DNA of 64,000 nt from Ephemeroptericola cinctiostellae (GTDB lineage: Bacteria > Pseudomonadota > Gammaproteobacteria > Burkholderiales > Burkholderiaceae): positions 1,798,001-1,862,000 of the forward strand of contig NZ_CP031124.1 of NCBI RefSeq assembly GCF_003339525.1, given 5' to 3'. A program made the translations under genes and the position numbers. Shown here piece by piece: positions 17,461 through 27,190 of the stretch (its first letter is position 1; the number at the start of each line of letters is the position of its first letter). The notes beneath the pieces were generated by a model. That model was not told where the DNA came from, made no database searches, and was given only the letters and a program-made list of their open reading frames with translations.

Positions 17461-17628
17461 TCAATCTTCAATACGCGACCAAATGTCATCGCCTTTGGCT
17501 TTAGGTGCATCGGCATGGGACTGCGTTTGCTGTGTTTTTTGAGTCATCATCTCAGCAACTTTTGCACGAATTGTTTCCATGCACTCTTTGAGATTAAGGG
17601 GTGTAAATGTGGTGGTTGAGCGGCTCAT
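17461..17628 (-). CDS. small hypothetical protein (55 aa)
   Basis: This 55-codon ORF has AAGGAAT eight bases before its ATG. It encodes a soluble, helix-prone peptide (LNLKECMETIRAKVAEMMTQKTQQTQ) with a charged C-terminus GDDIWSRIED. No family was recognised. It ends against a terminator shared with the DUF779 gene. Good ribosome site, lack of membrane or repeat character and position at a transcript end support a real gene, but coding status is unproven. Confidence 0.5.
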   Translation of the reverse strand: MSRSTTTFTPLNLKECMETIRAKVAEMMTQKTQQTQSHADAPKAKGDDIWSRIED

Positions 17629-17838
17629 GGTAATTCCTTTCTGAAAAAATAATAAAAAACTGACCCTGATCGAGCCTTATCTCCTCGTACTTCGGCATTA
17701 CTTTGGTAACGCGCTTCTTTTATGTTGAAATTATACTTCATATTGCGATAAACATGAACTATTTAATGTCTTTTGTTGCTTTCACAATACATTTCATTGT
17801 GCAACCGCACATTTTTTACTTCAAAACAGACCCAACAA

Positions 17839-19323
17839 TCACATCAATATGATGTCATATTGCTCTTGAAAAAACATACCTTGCACTTGCAACGAGATCG
17901 ATTTACCGATCTGATTAGACAGCGCTGCTAAATGTGGCGCCACCTCATCCAACAACATGTCAATCACATCAGGGTGCGCCACCACGCGAAATGCGGTGGC
18001 ATTAAACTGGCAAGCTTCACGGGCAATTTCACGCAAAATTTCATAACATACCGTGCGAGTTGTTTTGACCATGCCTCGTCCAGAGCACATAGGGCATGGT
18101 TCGCACAACAATTGAGCCAGCGACTCTCTCGTTCTTTTACGGGTAACTTCGATTAAACCCAGCGGTGAAAAAGGATGAATAGCGGTTCTCGTTCGGTCAT
18201 GACCAAATTCAACCTGTAAAGTGTTCATGACATTTTCAGCATGCGTGGCATGACTCATGTCAATGAAATCCAGGATAATCATACCTCCCAAATTACGTAA
18301 ACGCAGTTGGTGAACAATTTCCCGCGCCGCTTCTAAATTGGTTTTAAGTATTGTATCGGCAAAATTACGACCCGACACGTAGGATCCCGTATTCACATCA
18401 ATTGTGGTCATCGCCTCAGTCGTTTCAATGACCAAATAACCACCCGATTTAAGGTCCACGCGATGTTGCAAGGCGAGATTGATCTCGTCTTCAACTTTGT
18501 ACGCATCAAACAATGGCCGCTCTATGGGGGCCAGTATGAGTTTGGCGTTCACAGAGGGCATGTATTGGTCGGCAAAGTTGCTCAATTCCGCAAGTGTGGC
18601 CTCATCATCCGTCACGACAGAAACCGTATCCACCGTCACCATGTCCCGCAACACCCGCTGCGCCAAGCTTAAATCCTTATGAATCAAATAAGGTGCAGGG
18701 TGCTTCTGAGAAGCCTGTAAAATACTTTGCCATGCACGATTGAGGTAGTTGATGTCATTTTGCCACTCTTCAACAGGTGCATCACATGCAGCCGTGCGAA
18801 TGATGTAACCGCCTTGTGCATTGCTTTTATCTGCCCCTAACAAATCAATCAACTGATTTTTTAATGCCCAGCGTTCTTCATCATTCTCAACCTTTTGCGT
18901 CACGCCAATGCCCTGCTCTTTCGGCAAATGCACCAACAAACGACCAGCAATACTGATTTTGGTCGATAAACGCGCCCCCTTCGTTCCGATCGGATCTTTG
19001 ATGACTTGAACCAGAACCGTTTGACCGTCAAACAGCACTTTTTCAATGGGGGGCAATGCATTGCCCGAGGCTTGACTGGCTGATGGACTGTGCGCAGCAA
19101 TGATCATGTCCGCCACATGCAAAAAAGCCGTTCGCTCAAGGCCAATCTCAATAAATGCAGATTGCATCCCCGGCAGCACGCGCACGACTTTGCCCAAATA
19201 GATGTTACCGACCAAGCCCAAATTGGCCATTCGCTCGATGTAAACCTCTTGCACACGACCGTCCTCAAGGAGGGCAACGCGTGTTTCGGCACTGTTGGTA
19301 TTGATTAAGATGTCTTGTTTCAT
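17839..19323 (-). CDS. rng: ribonuclease G
   Basis: The 494-residue protein has an N-terminal S1 RNA-binding domain (about 40-125, VGNIYLGKVVRVLPGMQSAFIEIG), the RNase H-like and 5'-sensor regions, and the catalytic DNase I-like domain with TIDVNTGSYV and MIILDFIDM supplying the Mg-binding Asp pair. A CxxC zinc-link motif CPMCSGRG lies near 405. Length and the absence of a long C-terminal scaffold make it RNase G rather than RNase E. It processes the 5' end of 16S rRNA and decays some mRNAs. The start at 19323 matches family N-termini (MKQDILINTNSAETRVA). The frame runs on to 19356 without support. The usual maf and rlmH neighbours are absent. Confidence 0.93.
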   Translation of the reverse strand: MKQDILINTNSAETRVALLEDGRVQEVYIERMANLGLVGNIYLGKVVRVLPGMQSAFIEIGLERTAFLHVADMIIAAHSPSASQASGNALPPIEKVLFDGQTVLVQVIKDPIGTKGARLSTKISIAGRLLVHLPKEQGIGVTQKVENDEERWALKNQLIDLLGADKSNAQGGYIIRTAACDAPVEEWQNDINYLNRAWQSILQASQKHPAPYLIHKDLSLAQRVLRDMVTVDTVSVVTDDEATLAELSNFADQYMPSVNAKLILAPIERPLFDAYKVEDEINLALQHRVDLKSGGYLVIETTEAMTTIDVNTGSYVSGRNFADTILKTNLEAAREIVHQLRLRNLGGMIILDFIDMSHATHAENVMNTLQVEFGHDRTRTAIHPFSPLGLIEVTRKRTRESLAQLLCEPCPMCSGRGMVKTTRTVCYEILREIAREACQFNATAFRVVAHPDVIDMLLDEVAPHLAALSNQIGKSISLQVQGMFFQEQYDIILM

Positions 19324-19755
19324 GAAGGCGATTGTAATGCTTTTCACAGAGAGCATGTGATGATTACATTAAAATTACAAAATAATTTTAAAACTTTCAG
19401 TTGATTTTAATGCATAACCTTGTGCCCATATGTTTAGCTGAATTGGAACAACCCAACCCTTAATCCGTGCTTTTCACACCAATGGCGGCCATACAAAATA
19501 TTAAATGCCTGGATCTTCATTTCCAGTCTCTTTTATAGAAGCTGTGGTTGGATCGCTTTCAGTACACCCCCTCCACATCAGCAACCCACAAAAGACTACA
19601 ACAACTGGAATCTTCACGACAAAACCATATAAACATTAAAAACAACACAAACCTTACTTAATTTGCACTAAATACGCATTCGAGTACTCACGAAAAGTTC
19701 TGAATTTTGCTAGAATGGCGTTTTAAGATTTGAACTGAAGACCAAAGGGTTTTAT
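19324..19755. other. AT-rich intergenic region between divergent genes
   Basis: No ORF or RNA gene is apparent in about 430 bp. An extended -10 element TGC-TAGAAT (TAGAAT at 19711-19716) lies 40 bp before the isomerase gene and is its probable promoter. The promoter of rng should be at the other end, but no clear match was chosen. Confidence 0.45.
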
Positions 19756-20358
19756 ATGGCAAGCGCATTAGATTTTTATTTTGATTTTTCATCACCTTAC
19801 GGCTACTTTGCCAGCACCCGCATCAATGAGATGGCGCAAAAACACAACCGCCGAGTTGATTGGCACCCATTTTCAGGCGAGGCTTTTAAACCGTCGACCA
19901 GCGGCACATCGTTGGTACAAAACCCAGCCAAGCGCACCTATATTGAGCGTGATTACATTCGCAGTGCAAAATTCCATAACATTGAATTTAAAATCCCAAG
20001 TGTGTTTCCATTGGACACGCGTTACGCTTCACGCGCTGTGATGTGGGCGGAAAGCAAATACGGCGAAGACAAAGGCATCGCTTTGGCTCAAGCCATTTTC
20101 AAGGCTTATTATGTTGAAGATAAAAACATTGGTGATCCCAAAACCATCATTGATTTGGGCGTCAGTGTCGGTTTAAAAGCAGAAGAAGTCAGTGAAGGCA
20201 TGAACAATTCATTCACCAAAGAGCAAGTGCGTGCTGAAATTGATTTGGCCACAGCCAAGGGCGTATTCGGCTCACCTTTTGTCATTTTTGATGGCGAGCC
20301 TTTTTGGGGATTTGACCGCTTTGATCAACTTGAAGCCGCTCTAAAAGCCAAAGCTTAA
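19756..20358 (+). CDS. 2-hydroxychromene-2-carboxylate isomerase family protein
   Basis: The 200-residue protein is a DsbA/kappa-GST-fold member that begins LDFYFDFSSPYGYFAS. The Ser in SSPY replaces the redox Cys and is the catalytic Ser of NahD-type HCCA isomerases. GVFGSPFVIFDGEPFWGFDRFDQLE closes the thioredoxin fold. The glutathione-dependent isomerase acts in naphthalene breakdown, but no aromatic genes are near, and many bacteria carry such proteins outside that pathway. The substrate is therefore open. It is apparently monocistronic. Confidence 0.8.
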   Translation: MASALDFYFDFSSPYGYFASTRINEMAQKHNRRVDWHPFSGEAFKPSTSGTSLVQNPAKRTYIERDYIRSAKFHNIEFKIPSVFPLDTRYASRAVMWAESKYGEDKGIALAQAIFKAYYVEDKNIGDPKTIIDLGVSVGLKAEEVSEGMNNSFTKEQVRAEIDLATAKGVFGSPFVIFDGEPFWGFDRFDQLEAALKAKA

Positions 20359-20593
20359 TATTTCATCAACGACCTTACGGCTATCATGAATGCTGACTTC
20401 CTGCGGTATGTCGTTGATGATTGCACCATACACCTTTAAAGCTTCCGTCGATTAAAACTGACTCTGTTTGCTGCCACTGCTGCATTCACTTATTTTTTCC
20501 TAAAAGAGAACCTGTACCGCCTCCTATTTATTATCAGCTTTGACTGTTGGCATATTGGCTTGGGCGGGCGGCACACCATCGGAAACAGAAACC

Positions 20594-21220
20594 ATGCGTC
20601 CAGCTGACCGACTCGAGATGTTCAACCGCCTGAAGGCGGCCAACCCGAACCCGACAACCGAACTCAATTACACCAGTCCTTTTGAACTATTGGTGTCGGT
20701 TGTATTGTCAGCACAAGCCACTGATGTCGGCGTTAACAAAGCAACCGCTCAGCTTTATCCCATTGCCAATACGCCAGAGGCCATTTTTGCCCTCGGCGAA
20801 GAGGGTCTAATCCCTTATATCAACACCATTGGGCTGTTCCGCAACAAGGCCAAACACGTGATTGGCCTGTGCGCCATGCTCATCGAAAAACACAACAGCC
20901 AAGTTCCCAGTGATCGCACCTCGCTCGAAGCGCTGCCAGGTGTCGGACGAAAAACCGCCAACGTCATCCTCAACACCATTTTCAAGCAGCCCACCATGGC
21001 CGTGGACACCCATATTTTTCGATTGGGGAATCGCACTGGTCTGGCCACAGGAAAAACGGTACTGGATGTTGAGCAAAAGCTCCTTAAAAACATCCCAAAA
21101 GAATTTTTACTCGATGCCCACCACTGGTTGATTTTACACGGTCGTTATGTGTGTCAAGCACGCAAACCCAAATGCAATGAATGCATCATCAACGATTTGT
21201 GTGAATACAGCGGAAAATGA
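20594..21220 (+). CDS. nth: endonuclease III
   Basis: The 208-residue DNA glycosylase/AP lyase removes oxidised pyrimidines. It shows the helix-hairpin-helix LPGVGRKTANVILN with catalytic Lys, the VDTHIFRLGNR Asp region and a four-Cys cluster site C-x6-C-x2-C-x5-C at the C-terminus (CQARKPKCNECIINDLC) for [4Fe-4S]. The start is placed at ATG 20594 (MRPADRLEMFNRLKAANP) because it aligns with E. coli Nth. The frame is open upstream to 20540, where the peptide is unlike the family. Confidence 0.94.
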   Translation: MRPADRLEMFNRLKAANPNPTTELNYTSPFELLVSVVLSAQATDVGVNKATAQLYPIANTPEAIFALGEEGLIPYINTIGLFRNKAKHVIGLCAMLIEKHNSQVPSDRTSLEALPGVGRKTANVILNTIFKQPTMAVDTHIFRLGNRTGLATGKTVLDVEQKLLKNIPKEFLLDAHHWLILHGRYVCQARKPKCNECIINDLCEYSGK

Positions 21221-21343
21221 AACCTTGCATTTTTCCATCGCATCATAAGCCCATATAAAAACACAAACATTACTCAACACACACAAACCCAAGCCCCACA
21301 TGGCATAACTTGGTATCATACGGCCTTAGAACAAAGGAACACC

Positions 21344-22075
21344 ATGTTATTACTGCTGAACAAACCTTACGGCGTGATTTGCCAATTCACCAAACACGAA
21401 ACACATCCAACATTGAAAGAATACGTTAAAGTGCCTCATGTCTATCCCGCTGGGCGTTTGGATACCGATTCAGAAGGTTTATTGGTTTTGACCGACGATG
21501 GTCACATGCAAAATCAAATCAGCCATCCCATGCATAAAAAACCCAAAACCTATGTCGTACAGGTGGAAGGTTCACCTTCAGATGCCGCATTAAAATCTTT
21601 GCGAGCGGGCGTCAAGCTGGGGGATGAAGTGACTTTACCCTGCCACGCCGAAATCATTGATGAACCCAAATGGTTGTGGGAGCGGAACCCACCGATCCGC
21701 TATCGTGCCAGCATCCCAACGCATTGGCTGGAAATCACTTTAACTGAAGGCAAAAATCGCCAAGTGCGCCGCATGACCGCAGCAGTGGGCTTGCCCACAC
21801 TGCGCTTGATTCGCACACAAGTGGGTGGCTATAGCTTATTTGAAGGTGGCACGCTTGGGCTCGGTGACACCCGCATGATCGATGCCACACCATGCCCGCC
21901 ATCACCCGCACGCACAGCCCCCGTGAAGCCACGCCGAACGGGCTATCAACCCGACTTCGTTGGTAAAAAATCGGGGGTATTACCCACCAATGTGCGTAAA
22001 GCCCGTGTTGGCGCAGCCAGTCAAGCCAACCGAAGTGCACGTGCAACAGCCAGCTCTTCACGTAAAAAACCATAA
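21344..22075 (+). CDS. rluE: 23S rRNA pseudouridine synthase E
   Basis: The 243-residue RsuA-family synthase lacks an S4 domain and starts directly with [15 protein letters not shown]. The catalytic Asp is in [17 protein letters not shown] (about residue 44). KTYVVQVEG and [21 protein letters not shown] complete the family pattern. RluE makes pseudouridine at position 2457 of 23S rRNA. The last 50 residues form a basic, Arg/Lys/Ala/Ser-rich tail not needed for the fold and probably RNA-binding. AAAGGA precedes the ATG. Confidence 0.88.
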   Translation: MLLLLNKPYGVICQFTKHETHPTLKEYVKVPHVYPAGRLDTDSEGLLVLTDDGHMQNQISHPMHKKPKTYVVQVEGSPSDAALKSLRAGVKLGDEVTLPCHAEIIDEPKWLWERNPPIRYRASIPTHWLEITLTEGKNRQVRRMTAAVGLPTLRLIRTQVGGYSLFEGGTLGLGDTRMIDATPCPPSPARTAPVKPRRTGYQPDFVGKKSGVLPTNVRKARVGAASQANRSARATASSSRKKP

Positions 22076-22144
22076 CTTATGTTTTTTCAATAACTTTCAA
22101 TAAGTTATAGGCTTAATTGAATGTTTAACTTAAAGGATGGGCTG

Positions 22145-22606
22145 ATGTTGTCAATTACCCGTATGTCATTGTTATGCGCCAGTGCCGTGGTGCTGATGGC
22201 CTGTCAAGAAACAGGGAAAACAACAAATGGCATCAACAATTCAAGTACATCATCGGCATTCACAGCGCTGAATCAACTCAAACAAGTGCAACTTGAGCTT
22301 GCCGACACCTCTGAAAAACAAGAGCTGGGTTTAATGAACCGCACCAGCATACCTGAGAATACAGGCATGCTGTTTGCATTTACCGAACCTCGCACCTACT
22401 GCTTTTGGATGAAAAACACGTTGATTCCACTGACGATTGGTTTTTTGGATGAACAAGGTGTCCTACGCCAAACCGAAGACATGGCACCTCAAACGCTGAG
22501 CACCCATTGTGCAAAAACAGCTGTTAAGTACGCCATTGAAATGAACCAAGGCTGGTATGCCACACACAAAGTTAATATTGGCACCCCCCTTCTTCACATT
22601 AAATGA
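22145..22606 (+). CDS. DUF192 lipoprotein
   Basis: The 153-residue product has a signal peptide with lipobox VLMAC (Cys about residue 20) and a short Ser/Asn linker. A DUF192 domain follows (VQLELADTSEKQELGLMNRTSIPENTGMLFAF, then FWMKNTLIPLTIGFLD). DUF192 proteins are small exported proteins of unknown function. AAAGGA precedes the ATG at 22145; the upstream ATG at 22121 would add eight residues and spoil the signal peptide. It lies 11 bp before the next gene and is probably co-transcribed. Confidence 0.82.
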   Translation: MLSITRMSLLCASAVVLMACQETGKTTNGINNSSTSSAFTALNQLKQVQLELADTSEKQELGLMNRTSIPENTGMLFAFTEPRTYCFWMKNTLIPLTIGFLDEQGVLRQTEDMAPQTLSTHCAKTAVKYAIEMNQGWYATHKVNIGTPLLHIK

Positions 22607-22617
22607 TTTCCTAAAAC

Positions 22618-23454
22618 ATGTCTGAATTAGTTTTCCAGCTCGCCGCACCTCACCCCGCAAGCAGTTTATTTTTTGCCCACCGCACTGCACGTCGTCATCA
22701 ACGAACACCTTTGCGTGCATTGTATACTTTGCATAAAAAATGGCGTGAGGCTGCGGTCTACACAGATCAACACCATGCGGTGACCACGCTCAACTGGTGG
22801 CATCATGAGCTGGATAAAATCAAAACAGGGGAAATAACTCACCCTGCACTGATTGCCCTTAAACCTTGGTTCAACACAGACAACGAGGCTTTCTTTATCG
22901 CCTTGCAAAGCCTGCTGCATGGACACATGCATTGGCATCACATCACCCGCATTGAAGATTTGGCACAACTAGAACCAACCATTGACGCCATCAGCGGCTC
23001 TTTTGCTCAAGTCTGGTTGTCCATCATGGACGCCCCCGAACTGCACAGCCACGCACTCACCGCGGGGCGTGCGCTGTGGTGGATTGACCAAACCCGCCAT
23101 ATTGGTCATGGACTTACGCCCTCTCGATTGTGGTTGCCAATGGCGTGGTTGAAAGAGTTGAATTTGCCCGCCCATTTAATCTTAAAAAAGAATTTAACCC
23201 CAACCCAACGGGCAGAGCATGGGGCAGGACTGGTCACACTTCTGCTCCAGCATGCCCAGATGGCGGTGCAAAATTACGAAAACAGCCACCAAGCTTTATC
23301 GCCTTTACACAAGAAAGCAAGTAAAAGCCTGCATGCTTTATTAAAAATGCGCACACTACTGCTAAATGAGATGGCACAACAACCCAGTGATGTGTGGCAA
23401 GGCTTGGTCAGCATCTCGCCACGTAAAAAATGGTGGGCTGCGGCATGGGCATAG
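22618..23454 (+). CDS. squalene/phytoene synthase-like protein lacking catalytic Asp motifs
   Basis: The 278-residue helical protein follows the squalene/phytoene synthase layout in its first 90 residues: SSLFFAHRTARRHQRTPLRALYTLHKKW (FYxA/F-region helix), then TTLNWWHHELDKIKTGEITHPALIAL, equivalent to the W..EL....HP.AL segment. The first Asp-rich catalytic motif (DxxxD after the ALY helix) is replaced by KKWREAA, and no clear second Asp motif is seen. It therefore probably lacks prenyltransferase activity. Divergent proteins of this kind are common in Burkholderiales near nth/gltX-type housekeeping genes. The function is unknown. Confidence 0.55.
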   Translation: MSELVFQLAAPHPASSLFFAHRTARRHQRTPLRALYTLHKKWREAAVYTDQHHAVTTLNWWHHELDKIKTGEITHPALIALKPWFNTDNEAFFIALQSLLHGHMHWHHITRIEDLAQLEPTIDAISGSFAQVWLSIMDAPELHSHALTAGRALWWIDQTRHIGHGLTPSRLWLPMAWLKELNLPAHLILKKNLTPTQRAEHGAGLVTLLLQHAQMAVQNYENSHQALSPLHKKASKSLHALLKMRTLLLNEMAQQPSDVWQGLVSISPRKKWWAAAWA

Positions 23455-23781
23455 GGTTTTCACTCGCTCATGACTGAGCATTCATCACACTTGCGTGCCC
23501 CTCTTATAATTTGAAAATAAACCTTCAGTACACAAAACAAGGGAGGGCATGTCCAACAACATGATCCGTCAAATCAAACAATCTTCAGCACCACAACCAG
23601 CGCAATCATTGCCTTAAACGTCCTGCACTCGACTTGCACTCGCCCTACACTCTTTAGGACGTAAAGAGGAAATCAAAAAAATGACAAGCCAAAATGTTTT
23701 TACAAATAGAAACGTGGTGTTGCACCTGCTCGCCAGTTATAATGTCGCATTACCACTGACATTTTAGATTTAAAGGCATCC
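23455..23781. other. intergenic region upstream of gltX with a tiny ORF and a -10 box
   Basis: A 22-codon ORF (23549-23617) follows the very strong ribosome site AGGGAGGG; it is overlapped by CATGT-N6-ACATG around its start codon. An inverted repeat ACGTCCT / AGGACGT (23618-23624, 23656-23662) follows at once. TATAAT at 23738-23743 is the likely gltX -10 element. Whether the small ORF is translated is unknown. Confidence 0.4.
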
Positions 23782-25194
23782 ATGAGCACAACTGTTCGCA
23801 CCCGTTTCGCCCCCAGCCCAACAGGCGCCCTCCACATTGGCGGCGCACGCACTGCATTATTCAGCTGGGCATTGGCTCAGCACTTTGGCGGCACATTTGT
23901 CTTGCGCATTGAAGACACAGATGTTGAGCGCTCAACCCCAGAAAACGTTGCAGAAATTTTAGATGCCATGGCGTGGCTCAAGCTGACACACGATGACGGC
24001 CCATACTATCAAATGCAACGCATGGATCGCTATCGAGAAGTGATTGAACAAATGCTCGCCAATGGCACAGCATACCATTGCTACACCTCTCGCGAAGAAC
24101 TCGAAGCCATGCGTGAAGCTCAAAAAGCCCGTGGTGAACGAGAAAAGTACGACGGCACTTGGCGCCCTGAAGCAGGCAAAACATTGCCAGAGATTCCCGT
24201 AGGCGTACAACCTGTTGTCCGTTTCAAAAACCCACTCTCTGGCAACACCTCATGGGTTGACGTGGTGAAAGGTGAGATTTCATTCAACAATGCAGAACTG
24301 GATGACCTCATCATCGCCCGACCTGACGGCACACCCACATACAATTTCTGTGTCGTTGTTGACGACTGGGACATGGGGATCACCCACGTCATCCGAGGTG
24401 ATGACCATGTCAACAACACCCCCAAGCAAATCAACATCTTGAAAGCATTGAATGCGCCATTGCCGTTTTATGGTCACATCCCCATGATTCTGGCACCCGA
24501 TGGCTCTAAATTATCGAAACGTAAAAATGCCACAGCGGTTATGGATTATGAGCGCATGGGCTATTTACCCGAAGCCCTGTGCAACTACCTCGCCCGCTTG
24601 GGCTGGGGGCACGGCGATGATGAAGTGTTTACGCGCGAACAATTTGTCGAATGGTTCAGTGTAGAACACCTGACATCGTCTTCATCACAATGGGATCCAA
24701 AGAAACTCAATTGGATGAACAACCATTACATCAACAAAAAACCACATGACGAATTGGTCGCCTTAATTGAACCGCGTTTGATCGCACGTTTGAACACATA
24801 CGACCATACATTGCCTTTAACCACATACCCACTGTCAGACATCGTTGCTTTGTACAAATCGCGTTGCGACACACTGGTGCAAATCACTGACGAGGCTGAA
24901 AGCTATTACTTGCCTTACGTCGCCAACATTGAGCTGATCAATGAACAGGTCAATGATGCCAATCGCCCTGCGCTCAAAGATTTTGCCGAAGGGCTCAAAA
25001 CGGTAACATGGGACAAGGAAAGCATCAATGCATTGATTAAGTCAATATTGACTGAACATGGTTTAAAAATGCCAGCTCTGGGCATACCATTGCGTGCCAT
25101 TATTTTAGGACAAACTCAAAGCCCATCCGTGGATACCGTTTTGCATGTCTTTGGCCGCCAAGAAGTGCTTAACCGCCTAAATATCGTAACTTGA
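23782..25194 (+). CDS. gltX: glutamyl-tRNA synthetase
   Basis: The 470-residue class I synthetase charges tRNA-Glu. The HIGH-type motif is in [19 protein letters not shown] (about residues 9-27). The KMSKS-type motif is SKLSKRKNA (about 240), and [19 protein letters not shown] is the conserved GluRS segment. Length is normal. A single gltX of this type in a betaproteobacterium is usually the discriminating form working alongside GatCAB or GlnRS. It is followed after about 55 bp by the sugar cluster in the same direction but is not obviously part of it. Confidence 0.96.
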   Translation: MSTTVRTRFAPSPTGALHIGGARTALFSWALAQHFGGTFVLRIEDTDVERSTPENVAEILDAMAWLKLTHDDGPYYQMQRMDRYREVIEQMLANGTAYHCYTSREELEAMREAQKARGEREKYDGTWRPEAGKTLPEIPVGVQPVVRFKNPLSGNTSWVDVVKGEISFNNAELDDLIIARPDGTPTYNFCVVVDDWDMGITHVIRGDDHVNNTPKQINILKALNAPLPFYGHIPMILAPDGSKLSKRKNATAVMDYERMGYLPEALCNYLARLGWGHGDDEVFTREQFVEWFSVEHLTSSSSQWDPKKLNWMNNHYINKKPHDELVALIEPRLIARLNTYDHTLPLTTYPLSDIVALYKSRCDTLVQITDEAESYYLPYVANIELINEQVNDANRPALKDFAEGLKTVTWDKESINALIKSILTEHGLKMPALGIPLRAIILGQTQSPSVDTVLHVFGRQEVLNRLNIVT

Positions 25195-25248
25195 AGTAAA
25201 CCATGATGCGTGTGCAACACCTCCTTAAACCATAAAAAGAACGATGCA

Positions 25249-26022
25249 ATGAAAGCAATTATTTTAGCTGGCGGTTTGGGTACACGCATCAGTGAAGAAT
25301 CATCGATTCGTCCTAAACCAATGATAGAAATAGGTGGAAAACCTATTCTTTGGCACATCATGAAGCTGTACTCAGCTCATGGTATCAATGATTTTGTGAT
25401 TTGCTGCGGTTACAAAGGCTACATGATTAAGGAATACTTTTCCAACTATTTTTTGCACATGTCCGACATCACTTTCGATTTAGAAAAAAACACCATGGAA
25501 GTACATCAACAGCAAGTTGAGCCTTGGCGCGTGACATTGGTAGATACGGGCGAAACCAGCCAAACAGGCGGACGAATTAAACGAATTCGTAAATTTGTCG
25601 AAAATGACGATGCATTTTGTCTAACGTATGGCGATGGATTAAGCAACATCAACATTACCCAATCCATTGAATTTCACCACATGCATCAACGCAAAGCCAC
25701 CATTTCTGCTGTCTATCCTGCGGGGCGCTTTGGTGCGTTGCACATTGACAATCACATTGTCACCGAGTTTAAAGAAAAACCTCAAGGTGATGGCAGTTTA
25801 ATCAATGGTGGTTTTTTTGTATTGAATCCATCGGTCATTGATTTGATTGACAGCGATTCAACCATCTGGGAAAAAGAACCACTTGAAACTTTGGCAGAGC
25901 AAGGAGAGTTATCGGCTTTTGTGCATGAAGGCTTTTGGCAACCCATGGACACTTTGCGTGATAAAACGCACCTCGAAAGTCTTTGGGCCAGCGGTCAAGC
26001 ACCTTGGAAAGTATGGTCATGA
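25249..26022 (+). CDS. rfbF: glucose-1-phosphate cytidylyltransferase
   Basis: The 257-residue nucleotidyltransferase makes CDP-glucose from glucose-1-phosphate and CTP. It has the sugar-nucleotide motif [30 protein letters not shown] (residues 3-32) and LTYGDGLSN for the metal-binding Asp. The SEES(S/T)..PKPM and [11 protein letters not shown] pattern separates it from thymidylyl- and uridylyltransferases. The start is at 25249; the frame extends to 25210 without a better site. Its stop overlaps the next start by four bases (ATGA), so the two are translationally coupled. Confidence 0.93.
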   Translation: MKAIILAGGLGTRISEESSIRPKPMIEIGGKPILWHIMKLYSAHGINDFVICCGYKGYMIKEYFSNYFLHMSDITFDLEKNTMEVHQQQVEPWRVTLVDTGETSQTGGRIKRIRKFVENDDAFCLTYGDGLSNINITQSIEFHHMHQRKATISAVYPAGRFGALHIDNHIVTEFKEKPQGDGSLINGGFFVLNPSVIDLIDSDSTIWEKEPLETLAEQGELSAFVHEGFWQPMDTLRDKTHLESLWASGQAPWKVWS

Positions 26023-27098
26023 GAAAAACCATCTCCCCTTCTTTTTGGCAAGATCGCAAGGTATTTTTAACAGGTCATACGGGCTTCAAAGGCGCTTGGT
26101 TAAGCACGTGGTTACACAGGCTTGGTGCAAATATCACCGGTTACGCACTTGCACCTGCGACTCAGCCTAATTTATTTAACTTAGCGCAACTTGATCAAGT
26201 CATGCGTTCGGTGATTGGCGACATCCGTGATCCAGCGCATTTGCTCGACACCATGCAAGCAGCTCAACCAGAAATCGTCATTCACATGGCTGCACAACCA
26301 CTGGTTCGCTATTCTTATCTTAACCCTGTTGAAACCTATTCAACCAATGTCATGGGTTTGGTCAATATATTTGAAACCATTCGTCAAACACCGTCAGTCA
26401 AAGCAGTAGTCAACGTGACGAGCGACAAATGTTACGAAAACCGCGAATGGGATTGGGGCTATTGTGAAAATGAAGCCATGGGCGGATATGACCCATACAG
26501 CAGCAGTAAAGGCTGTGCGGAGCTCATCACCAGCGCGTACCGTCGTTCATTTTTCAATCCGCAAACTTACGATCAACACGGTGTTTCACTCGCCAGCGCG
26601 CGTGCGGGCAATGTCATTGGCGGCGGCGACTGGTCAGATGATCGCTTGATCCCTGATATCATCCGAGCATTTTCGGCTGGACAACACGTTACCATTCGTA
26701 ATCCACATGCCATTCGCCCTTGGCAGCATGTACTCGAGCCATTACACGGCTACCTCATGCTGGCAGAACGCTTAATGATCGATGGCATACCTTTCGCTGA
26801 AGGTTGGAATTTTGGCTCAAACCCTGTCGACGCGCAGCCCGTATCTTGGATTATTGCTCGCATGAAAGACAAATGGGGTGCAGAGGCAAATTACACTATT
26901 GATCCCAATACTGCTACAGTACACGAAGCTGGTTTATTGACTTTAGACAGCAGCAAAGCCAATAAACACCTATCATGGCAACCGCATTGGTCTTTAGAAC
27001 ACACCCTGGACATGATCTGCGCATGGCATCAAGCACACATTAACGGTCAAAACATGCGAGACATGACTCTTTCACAGATAGCCACTTACGAACTTTAA
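26019..27098 (+). CDS. rfbG: CDP-glucose 4,6-dehydratase
   Basis: The 359-residue extended SDR converts CDP-glucose to CDP-4-keto-6-deoxyglucose. [18 protein letters not shown] is the NAD-binding P-loop; [20 protein letters not shown] (YxxxK form) and [20 protein letters not shown] are dehydratase signatures. The start is taken at 26019, where ATGA overlaps the rfbF stop; an upstream in-frame ATG at 26013 is possible. Confidence 0.93.
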   Translation: MRKTISPSFWQDRKVFLTGHTGFKGAWLSTWLHRLGANITGYALAPATQPNLFNLAQLDQVMRSVIGDIRDPAHLLDTMQAAQPEIVIHMAAQPLVRYSYLNPVETYSTNVMGLVNIFETIRQTPSVKAVVNVTSDKCYENREWDWGYCENEAMGGYDPYSSSKGCAELITSAYRRSFFNPQTYDQHGVSLASARAGNVIGGGDWSDDRLIPDIIRAFSAGQHVTIRNPHAIRPWQHVLEPLHGYLMLAERLMIDGIPFAEGWNFGSNPVDAQPVSWIIARMKDKWGAEANYTIDPNTATVHEAGLLTLDSSKANKHLSWQPHWSLEHTLDMICAWHQAHINGQNMRDMTLSQIATYEL

Positions 27099-27190
27099 CA
27101 GGCCATTTAATAAAAATCTCAATAAACTCAATCGCAAACGATGTGATTCATCGTTCAACCTGATTTAGAAAGATTAAAAAAGGAATTCAC

